DNA of 39,644 nt, taken from positions 236,987 to 276,630 of the forward strand of contig DGTK01000007.1 in assembly GCA_002393735.1 (NCBI GenBank). Reading direction: 5' to 3'. This DNA comes from Lachnospiraceae bacterium UBA4338 (GTDB lineage Bacteria; Bacillota; Clostridia; Lachnospirales; Lachnospiraceae). The translations under genes and the position numbers were made by a program. Below, one piece after another: positions 33,140 to 39,644 of this stretch; position 1 is the first letter of the stretch; every line of letters starts with the position of its first letter. A model generated the notes under the pieces. It saw only the letters and a program-made list of their open reading frames with translations, had not been told where the DNA came from and did no database searches.

Positions 33140-34233
33140 ATGCTAAGTTCCCCCACTTTAACCCCTGATAAAGCCTGTATTCCGAGGAGCATAACCTTTT
33201 TCTTATCCTCATCACTTAAGTCGCTTCCTTCTACCAGGTCCAGGAATTCGCCCTTTAGCGAAATATTCCCCTTATAATCCTCCACATTAATTAACGGCTT
33301 ACTGTGACATTTAATCTTAAAGAGAAAATAACTGCCTCCTAAAAGCTCCGTAAAAAATGGAATATTAATCTCTGTTTCCACAGTATGATATCCAACTAAA
33401 TCCACCAGAATCATATCCTTAGCAGGTATATCTTTGATTTTTTCCCTGATTAAATCGGCAATGTCATCCTGGTAAATTGTATCAGTTATGTCAACCTCTA
33501 CATAATGGAATTCTCTTTTTGCAAAAGGAATAAACTCATTGGTATACTTATCTCCATTAATATCCAAAAGACAGAATCCCTTAACACCGCATTCGTCAAA
33601 ACCCCTGCCCTCCAAGCATCCTGCATAGCAGTAATCACATCTGTCATCCAGTTTTTCCTTGATAAATGAATGAATGTGACCAAGGGCAATATAATCAAGT
33701 CCCAGATTTTTAAATGAATTAAGTGCAATAACATCTGACTTATCATTATTCTTCTTATGTAAACCAGTCTGTCCATGTAATGTTACAATATTAAATCTGC
33801 TTCTGTCCGGCACAAAGGAAGCATATTTCTCCCTGTCAGCAAGCGACTCAGTACCCCAGATTGAAATATTGTCATACTGATATTCTGTCCACTCATCCTT
33901 ATTAAAGAGTTTCAGATTCTCAGGCTTTGTGGCTGCATCAACGAAAATACTCTTCTCGTCATGATTACCCCTAAGGTACAAAAAATCAATGTCCGGATAC
34001 TTCCTAATGGTATTTAAAACAGTATTAACAACTCTGTTAATTACACTGTTGGTATCAAACATATCCCCTGCAATAATTACAACCTTGACATCGTTCTGGG
34101 CTGCATAATCTGCAAGCCTTGTAAAAGCAACCAGGGTCTCTTCTCTTCTTTGTTTCTTTCTCTCCGGCTCGTCGGCAAAATTAGCGTCCAGCTTGGAATC
34201 CAGATGAAGGTCAGCTGTATGTATAATCTTCAT
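33136..34233 (-). CDS. SbcD/YhaO-type DNA exonuclease (metallophosphoesterase)
   Basis: 365 residues. The metal site motifs are in order: DLHLD (8-12), GDMFD (about 56), RGNHDE (about 88), a separate His near THLHG-like TLHG (about 150) and GHIHSF (about 184). These define a calcineurin-type nuclease of the Mre11/SbcD family. Its partner is the overlapping SMC-like ATPase; together they probably trim blocked DNA ends near the membrane. GAAGGGA precedes the ATG. It diverges from the cellulase gene. Confidence 0.88.
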   Translation of the reverse strand: MKIIHTADLHLDSKLDANFADEPERKKQRREETLVAFTRLADYAAQNDVKVVIIAGDMFDTNSVINRVVNTVLNTIRKYPDIDFLYLRGNHDEKSIFVDAATKPENLKLFNKDEWTEYQYDNISIWGTESLADREKYASFVPDRSRFNIVTLHGQTGLHKKNNDKSDVIALNSFKNLGLDYIALGHIHSFIKEKLDDRCDYCYAGCLEGRGFDECGVKGFCLLDINGDKYTNEFIPFAKREFHYVEVDITDTIYQDDIADLIREKIKDIPAKDMILVDLVGYHTVETEINIPFFTELLGGSYFLFKIKCHSKPLINVEDYKGNISLKGEFLDLVEGSDLSDEDKKKVMLLGIQALSGVKVGELSI

Positions 34234-34285
34234 ATCAAATTTCCCTTCTAAAAACAGGCTATATTTTTATAAAAAAAGTACAAAT

Positions 34286-34314
34286 TTGGCTACATTCATA
34301 GTATGATATAATAT
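34286..34314 (+). promoter_or_regulatory. Promoter of the GH9 cellulase
   Basis: TTGGCT (34286-34291), 17 bp, TAATAT (34309-34314). TATAAT at 34307-34312 is an alternative -10 with a 15-bp spacer. A leader of about 50 bases leads to GAGGGAGG before the ATG. Confidence 0.55.
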
Positions 34315-34373
34315 ATGATAATTTTAGCATTTTTTTCAAATAATGTAAAGAACATTAGTTCGAGGGAGGCAAA

Positions 34374-36683
34374 ATGAATTACAAGAAAATCTTATCACTT
34401 CTTTTAGCTGGTGTGATGGTTTTATCTCTTGCTTCATGCAATGGTAATTCCGGTGAAAATACCGAAACAGAAGTTACAGAAGAAGTGGTTGAAACCACGG
34501 AATCAACTGAAGAAACCGAAACCACTGATGAGGGTGGTATTGGCGACGGAACTATCGAAGGCTTTGGTAACGGTCTTGAAGATGGCGCCATTGTTATTGG
34601 CGATGATTTTGAAGACGGTTCAACCGGTGAATGGTACACATATTCAAACGGCGGGTCTTTTGAAACATATGTTGAGAATGGAGAACTTTGTGTAGATATC
34701 GCCAAGCCGGGTATGCTTGATTATTCATGTCAGGTTTACAGAGACGGTTTCTCAATGAACAAGGGCTGCGTATATGAAGCATCCTTTGATATCCACTGCG
34801 ATATAGACAGAGTTATGCAGTGGCGTTACCAGATTAATGGCGGCGACTACCATCCATATTATGAAGAGGATGCGGTTCCTATCGGTCCTGATGTTAAGCA
34901 CATCGTGGCTAATTTTACCATGGAGGAAGATTCAGACCCGGCTCCTCGTCTTTGCTTTAACTTAGGTTCACAGGGCGACCTGGATGCTACTACTCCATGT
35001 AAGGTTTATATTGATAATTTCACAATGACCATTACTGATGCATCCAATGCGATGGCACTTGAGCCACTTCCTACACCACTTAATGTTAAGGTAAATCAGA
35101 TTGGTTATAATCCTGATGACCAGAAGACAGTTATCTGCCGTTACAACAGAGATAATAACGTATTCGAGATTCATGATGCAGCAACAGATGAAGTAGTATA
35201 TACAGGTACACTTAATGAAGAATTCATCAATTCCAAGTCAGGTGATTCTGCCTGCACATCCGGTGACTTCTCAGACTTCAAGACACCTGGTACCTACTAT
35301 ATCAGTGTTAAGGATTTTGGTAACTCATACGACTTCGAAATTAAAGAACATCTTTATGATGATTTATATGCAAGCACAGTTCATATGCTTTACCTTCAGA
35401 GATGTGGTATGGAATTAACAAGTGATATGGCCGGGGATTTTGCACATCCTGAGTGTCATATGGATGAAGCCACAATCTATGGAACTGACAAGAAGATTGA
35501 TGTATCAGGCGGCTGGCATGACGCAGGTGACTACGGCAGATACGTGGTTCCGGGTACCAAGACAATTGCCGATCTCTTCTTAACATATGAAGAAGGTGTC
35601 GGTACAGATTCAGATTCTTTAGGCATTCCCGAAAGTGGTAACGGTATTCCGGATATCCTTGACGAAGCCAAGTGGGAACTTGATTTCTTCTTAAAGATGC
35701 AGGCTGATAACGGCGGCGTATATCATAAGGTAACATGTGCTGTATTCCCTGAAACAGTTATGCCGCAGGATGAAACAGCAGAACTTATCGTATGTCCAAT
35801 CTCAGCAACAGCAACTGCAGACTTCGCTGCAATCATGGCCAAGGCTGCAAGAATCTATGAAGAATATGATGCAGATTATGCTGCTAAATGCTTAGCAGCT
35901 TCCAAGAAGGCTTTCGAGTTTATGGAAAAAGAAGGCGCTGACATGCCAGGCTTCATTAATCCTGAAGACATCTCCACAGGTGAATATCCTGATGGCAAGT
36001 CAGAAGATGAATATTTCTGGGCAGCTGTTGAATTATATATCACAACAGGTGACAGCACTTATCTTAATAAGGCAGCTGAAATCTACTTAGGCGTTAAGTG
36101 GTCATCACTTGATCTTGGCTGGGCTAACATGTCAGGTTACGGCGCATACGCTTACATGACAAGACCTGAAGAACTTGCAGGAAACGATGATTTAACCACA
36201 GGTCTTACCGGTGTATTCAATAAATATGCAACAGACGAAACCACAGCAATTGCCAAAGATGCATACTTCATCTCCCTTGGTTATGACTATCCTTGGGGCA
36301 GCAACATGACAGTTGCAAACCACGGTATGTTATATCTTATGACAGCCAGGGTTACCGGCAATGAAGATTTCAATAAATATGCAAGATATCAGTATGATTA
36401 TCTCCTGGGTGTAAATCCAATTACATACTGCTATGTAACAACATTTGGTGATTTCTCACCTGAGCATATCCACCACAGACCTTCACAGGTTCAGCAGAAG
36501 CCTATGCCTGGTATGCTGGTAGGCGGACCAAACTCCAACCCTGCCGACCCATATGCCAAAGCAGTTCTCACACTTAGATCTGCCGCAGCATGCTACGTAG
36601 ATAACGAAAGCAGTTTCTCAACCAACGAGATCTGCATCTACTGGAACTCTCCACTTATCTACCTGGTTGGCCAGTATAAATAA
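34374..36683 (+). CDS. Glycoside hydrolase family 9 cellulase, lipoprotein
   Basis: 769 residues. The signal peptide ends in a lipobox LASC (Cys22). A Glu/Thr-rich linker (about 28-60) leads to a CBM4/9-like beta-sandwich (about 75-225), a CelD_N Ig-like domain (about 240-320) and the GH9 (alpha/alpha)6 catalytic domain (about 330-768). Catalytic Asp residues are in GGWHDAGDYG (about 378), His in HHRPS (about 700) and the acid Glu in TNEICIYWNSP (about 750). It cleaves beta-1,4-glucan and is displayed on the outer face of the membrane. No dockerin is seen. GAGGGAGG precedes the ATG. Confidence 0.95.
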   Translation: MNYKKILSLLLAGVMVLSLASCNGNSGENTETEVTEEVVETTESTEETETTDEGGIGDGTIEGFGNGLEDGAIVIGDDFEDGSTGEWYTYSNGGSFETYVENGELCVDIAKPGMLDYSCQVYRDGFSMNKGCVYEASFDIHCDIDRVMQWRYQINGGDYHPYYEEDAVPIGPDVKHIVANFTMEEDSDPAPRLCFNLGSQGDLDATTPCKVYIDNFTMTITDASNAMALEPLPTPLNVKVNQIGYNPDDQKTVICRYNRDNNVFEIHDAATDEVVYTGTLNEEFINSKSGDSACTSGDFSDFKTPGTYYISVKDFGNSYDFEIKEHLYDDLYASTVHMLYLQRCGMELTSDMAGDFAHPECHMDEATIYGTDKKIDVSGGWHDAGDYGRYVVPGTKTIADLFLTYEEGVGTDSDSLGIPESGNGIPDILDEAKWELDFFLKMQADNGGVYHKVTCAVFPETVMPQDETAELIVCPISATATADFAAIMAKAARIYEEYDADYAAKCLAASKKAFEFMEKEGADMPGFINPEDISTGEYPDGKSEDEYFWAAVELYITTGDSTYLNKAAEIYLGVKWSSLDLGWANMSGYGAYAYMTRPEELAGNDDLTTGLTGVFNKYATDETTAIAKDAYFISLGYDYPWGSNMTVANHGMLYLMTARVTGNEDFNKYARYQYDYLLGVNPITYCYVTTFGDFSPEHIHHRPSQVQQKPMPGMLVGGPNSNPADPYAKAVLTLRSAAACYVDNESSFSTNEICIYWNSPLIYLVGQYK

Positions 36684-36691
36684 GCAAGTGA

Positions 36692-36719
36692 GCCACTAGG
36701 GACGGGGTAATGTGCATCT
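36692..36719. repeat. Dispersed repeat copy 1
   Basis: 28 bases starting GCCACTAGGGACGGGG match the copy at 38268-38295 exactly. It lies nine bases after the GH9 stop. The core TAGGGACGG also appears (reverse complement) at about 8-16. Confidence 0.85.
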
Positions 36720-36728
36720 AAATCAAAT

Positions 36729-36767
36729 AGTACCCTCTTTACCGGACAAAACGGCAAAGAGGGTACT
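36729..36767. terminator. Strong bidirectional terminator between GH9 and hipA
   Basis: AGTACCCTCTTT pairs with AAAGAGGGTACT, with an inner CCG / CGG. T-rich tracts lie on both sides. Confidence 0.9.
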
Positions 36768-36801
36768 TATTTATTCAATCATTTATTTATACTTTTTGCG
36801 G

Positions 36802-37929
36802 TCATAGGGCCAAATCCTTAAGATAAGCCGTCTTTCCTTTTATGTCCTGAATTTCACTTTCCACATATTGCTTACTTAATCCTGCTTTTACACCTACAGT
36901 GATAAGATCCGAATCTGTAATATTCTTTCCCTTTCCATTTACCGAAGTTGTATGTTCCCCATAATAAGTGCTACTATATGTCAGATCAAACATTGGCGAT
37001 AATCTCCATCCACCCGCATCTGTATATATAAATGCAAAATTCTTGGCATGATCATCCATGTTATGTGCAAACACATTAAAGCACATAGTCTTATATAACT
37101 GTTTTAAATCATTTATATTATTTTTTGTTAAAGCTTGAACCAGTTTCATACATGTCAAATAGTCCAGGCATGGCGCACGGTAATCAGCTTCCAGCATTCC
37201 TGCGAATGACACAAACAGTATTTTTTCTCCCTTAACCCGATCAAACCGCTTAGTCTTAAAATATCCTTCGTTTTTTTTAGACTTAATTAATTCACTGTCA
37301 GACATGTTTATTCCACATTTTGTGGCACATTTATAATACTCATATTCTTTTTTCCCGGCGCTGGGTGAATCAATATGCGACGCAAATTTGACAATCCATT
37401 CTTCGTTCTTTTCTTTAACAAATATCTTCGGCCTGGTACCTCCACTTGAACCGGCGATATTATAAATCATATCCAGTTTATCAGACTCTTTCGATTCCAG
37501 AATCTTCGCACACTCTCTTGCAATCTCATCATAATTCAACGCTACTGTTTCAATACGATATTCCGATTCTTTAGAAGGATAATATTCCAAGGCACCCATT
37601 CCCGATTTCCCAATATATGCAAGTCTGTCAAGTTCGTTTATTTCATCCGGCTTAACGCCTATTGATAGCAGGAAACGGTCCAATAATAAGTTTCCCCAAC
37701 TGTCAGGCAGACTATCGGCAAAAACACCGAATAAACCGTGCAAATATTCTCTTGTCGTAACAGAAGGGATAAATACATCATTTCTTAATGGCAGGGAAAA
37801 CGGGCTAATTGAAAAACCGATTTTCTGCCAGTCGGTTGAATACTGGAAAGCAACCCTTTTATCAGAGGTCTGTGCCAAAGTTCCCACATTTTTCCCATGA
37901 TAATACACTTCCAATTGTTTATTTGGCAT
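36802..37929 (-). CDS. hipA: HipA-family serine/threonine kinase toxin
   Basis: 375 residues. The N-terminal HipA segment (about 5-100) contains YHGKNVGTLAQ and SPFSLPL. The kinase core has GSSGGTRPK (about 160), NMDDHAKNF (about 279, with the catalytic Asp) and MFDLTYS (metal-binding Asp). HipA toxins phosphorylate glutamyl-tRNA synthetase in E. coli; the target here is unknown. It is slightly shorter than E. coli HipA. The start overlaps the hipB stop by 11 bp. Confidence 0.88.
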   Translation of the reverse strand: MPNKQLEVYYHGKNVGTLAQTSDKRVAFQYSTDWQKIGFSISPFSLPLRNDVFIPSVTTREYLHGLFGVFADSLPDSWGNLLLDRFLLSIGVKPDEINELDRLAYIGKSGMGALEYYPSKESEYRIETVALNYDEIARECAKILESKESDKLDMIYNIAGSSGGTRPKIFVKEKNEEWIVKFASHIDSPSAGKKEYEYYKCATKCGINMSDSELIKSKKNEGYFKTKRFDRVKGEKILFVSFAGMLEADYRAPCLDYLTCMKLVQALTKNNINDLKQLYKTMCFNVFAHNMDDHAKNFAFIYTDAGGWRLSPMFDLTYSSTYYGEHTTSVNGKGKNITDSDLITVGVKAGLSKQYVESEIQDIKGKTAYLKDLAL

Positions 37930-38194
37930 CGTTAATCACCTCTTCTATACTTTGATACACCGGATTCTCAAACAAAGCATTAAAATCATCGATTACCCCA
38001 AGTTCCATCATAATCTTAATCAGTGAACTAAGAGATATTTCTCCTTTTTCCTCAAATTTACGATAAGATGCATAACTTACATTACTTCTTGCAGCAAGAT
38101 TTTTCTGAGTAAGTTTCTTTCTCTTACGAATTCGCTTTATTTTATTCGCAAGTTTCATAGCAAAATCATTAGGTGTATAAAAATTATATTCCAT
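37919..38194 (-). CDS. hipB: HipB-like XRE antitoxin
   Basis: 91 residues. XRE HTH (about 15-70): IKRIRKRKKLTQKNLAARSNVSYASYRKFEEKGEIS. AAGGAGA lies seven bases before the ATG at 38194. It precedes and overlaps hipA, and two perfect palindromes in its promoter match HipB-type autoregulation. Confidence 0.85.
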   Translation of the reverse strand: MEYNFYTPNDFAMKLANKIKRIRKRKKLTQKNLAARSNVSYASYRKFEEKGEISLSSLIKIMMELGVIDDFNALFENPVYQSIEEVINDAK

Positions 38195-38206
38195 GCGTTT
38201 TCTCCT

Positions 38207-38263
38207 TGCTATTATAATAGCATTTTTTACCATTTTTGTAAAGATTTGCTATTATAATAGCAA
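38207..38263 (-). promoter_or_regulatory. hipBA promoter with two identical operator palindromes
   Basis: TGCTATTATAATAGCA occurs at 38207-38222 and 38247-38262 (40-bp period), each a perfect palindrome. The second extends to TTGCTATTATAATAGCAA. A promoter TTTACA, 17 bp, TATTAT places the -10 inside the downstream operator. HipB binding is expected from the family. Confidence 0.8.
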
Positions 38264-38264
38264 T

Positions 38265-38344
38265 ATTGCCACTAGGGACGGGGTAATGTGCATCTTTTTA
38301 CGCTATTGCCACTAGGGACGGGGTAAAATGCATCTTTTTACGCC
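38265..38344. repeat. Dispersed repeat copies 2 and 3 in tandem (40-bp unit)
   Basis: Two 40-bp units start at 38265 and 38305 and differ at few positions. The second provides the stop codon of the acyltransferase gene at 38338-38340. The same core occurs at 36692. Confidence 0.85.
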
Positions 38345-39612
38345 AACCCCGGTTCGTGGTTTCGACCACATTTTTCTTCATAATCAAAATATAATTCTTC
38401 CGTTGCCAGAGCCATCTTGGTTACCGCAAAATCGCACTTCTTTGGATCCGGATAAACATACCAGGTATCCTCCAGTGTATTTAAATCCACACAGTCTCCA
38501 AACTTTCCAAGATACTCATATTCAATATGGCAGGAATACAGCGACGGCACATTCTTAACCATTTCATGCTTATCGCCATCCTTGTCCGTGCACTGAACCC
38601 TGAATCCGTTCATATCATGCACCATGGTCCCCCTGCCTATATCAATATATCCTTTTGCATTTGGAAGAGAGTCCACTCGAACAGGCAGTTCCCCTGTCGA
38701 ATAGGTTCCCGCCTTAACCTCGGCCCTCACATTCTGCCTCTCCCACTCATACCAGTCAGGAATATGGTCAAAATACGCCTCGCCGCTCAAAGCCTTCAAC
38801 TCGCTAAGTTCCGTCATCTCCCACTCTTTATTACATGCCTCGCATTTCAAAATCGTGCCCGAAGATGACATCTTAAATTCTGTTTTACATTCAGGGCACT
38901 GATATAAGATTTTATGTAAACCTTCCGCCCTGCCCTTGTAAGTAATCTTAATTCCTTTATCTTTCTGCCATTTGAAGTCATCATACTGAAATGCTTCAAC
39001 GATTCTTCTGTTGATTTCTTCCACAGACAGTTCCTTCAGTTCATCCACACTAAACAGAAGTTTGAACTCTGCCTCAGTAGGCTTAACGCCCCTGTCATGC
39101 AGGTTCCAGAATGGTGAATTAACATGATGTCCATGACAGATCAGAGTCACAACCGGAACTTTTAAGAGTTTACATAACTTTCCAAGTGACTCAGGCAGCA
39201 CAGCAGTTGTTCCGCATAACGAATATCTTGCCTCAGGATAAATCACCGCCACGTCGCCATTTTTAATGGTTCTCATAAGTTGCTTAACCAGCATTATATC
39301 GCTTGTAAACTTACGCTTACATATACAGCCTACATCACGCAGCAGCCACTCTCTTTTAAGGAAACCATCAATGGCCACCACATAATTGGCACGCCACGGA
39401 AATATGGCCTTTGTCGCCACCTTAAAATCCATAAAAGCATTATGATTACAAAGCAGCACAAACGGAGGCTTAATCTCTTCCACACCCGTTTTGGTTAGCA
39501 CATTTTTGTGCTTCCATACATCCGGCATACTCAAAATATACGTAAGCGGCCTTAAATACCACTTCGTCCTCACCGGCGGCCTTACCATATCAAATCTTTC
39601 AAAGTCCCTCAT
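38338..39612 (-). CDS. PlsC-like acyltransferase with C-terminal zinc ribbon
   Basis: 424 residues. The acyltransferase HX4D motif is NHNAFMD (about 63), and the substrate motif YPEARYS is at about 130. A CPEC...CEAC zinc ribbon is at about 240-260. The rest is a beta-rich domain not recognised. PlsC enzymes acylate lysophosphatidic acid, but the divergent motif and extra domains leave the substrate open. The ATG at 39612 is preceded by AGGGGAA. The stop lies inside repeat copy 3, so the last residues may derive from it. Confidence 0.8.
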   Translation of the reverse strand: MRDFERFDMVRPPVRTKWYLRPLTYILSMPDVWKHKNVLTKTGVEEIKPPFVLLCNHNAFMDFKVATKAIFPWRANYVVAIDGFLKREWLLRDVGCICKRKFTSDIMLVKQLMRTIKNGDVAVIYPEARYSLCGTTAVLPESLGKLCKLLKVPVVTLICHGHHVNSPFWNLHDRGVKPTEAEFKLLFSVDELKELSVEEINRRIVEAFQYDDFKWQKDKGIKITYKGRAEGLHKILYQCPECKTEFKMSSSGTILKCEACNKEWEMTELSELKALSGEAYFDHIPDWYEWERQNVRAEVKAGTYSTGELPVRVDSLPNAKGYIDIGRGTMVHDMNGFRVQCTDKDGDKHEMVKNVPSLYSCHIEYEYLGKFGDCVDLNTLEDTWYVYPDPKKCDFAVTKMALATEELYFDYEEKCGRNHEPGLA

Positions 39613-39644
39613 ACTAATTCCCCTACTATTATATAAAGTCATAG

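Noticed and set aside
38207..38344. Short repeats upstream of hipB as a CRISPR array
   Set aside because: There are only two operator palindromes and two 40-bp units; there are no spacers and no cas genes.

Overview
This window looks like chromosome from a low-GC Firmicute, most likely a gut or rumen Lachnospiraceae (Butyrivibrio-like). The reasons are strong AAGGAGG ribosome binding sites, AT-rich consensus promoters, a CIRCE-like site at clpB, a lone HydE, a lipoprotein GH9 cellulase and a PBECR/BECR-type nuclease of a kind I associate with Lachnospiraceae. The genus is an inference from gene content.

Layout. 1-8.4 kb: sulfur assimilation (cysK, metY-type O-acetylhomoserine sulfhydrylase), clpB with a degenerate CIRCE site, a GC-rich long inverted repeat, an SDR epimerase, mnmA and a small DUF4190-like membrane protein. 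8.4-11.97 kb: DUF1275 membrane protein / deoxynucleotidase-like HAD / GNAT, then a PadR regulator with an alpha/beta hydrolase behind a palindromic operator. 12.2-15.7 kb: a probable 3.4-kb island between an intact tRNA-Gly(GCC) and a 19-bp copy of that tRNA's 3' end. It carries an AlbA_2/HATPase protein with heptad repeats, an unrecognised protein and a divergent XRE regulator with paired operators. 15.8-20.3 kb: an apparently leaderless MBL hydrolase, a CDF transporter with surE, hydE and upp. 20.3-22.0 kb: a duplicated and partly deleted cassette region built around a BECR-fold nuclease, its HTH partner and two predicted small RNAs that overlap the nuclease 3' end in antisense. 22-24.8 kb: a leucine-rich/EF-hand lipoprotein, a secreted LysM protein, an XRE regulator and a small orphan ORF. 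24.9-27.9 kb: pheB-like ACT protein, hom and lysC in an operon (aspartate family). 28-34.2 kb: a divergent sirtuin lacking catalytic residues with a TetR, and a YhaO/YhaN-type nuclease pair with a CNNM/HlyC protein. 34.3-39.6 kb: GH9 cellulase, a HipBA module with two perfect operator palindromes, copies of a short dispersed repeat, and a PlsC-like acyltransferase with a zinc ribbon.

The housekeeping genes connect as sulfur and aspartate-family amino acid metabolism (lysC, hom, metY, cysK) and DNA repair/proteostasis (yhaO/yhaN-like, clpB). The accessory interest lies in the nuclease/HTH/small-RNA cassettes near 20.4-22 kb, the tRNA-Gly island and the pseudo-sirtuin. All calls come from reading the sequence; no database search was run.
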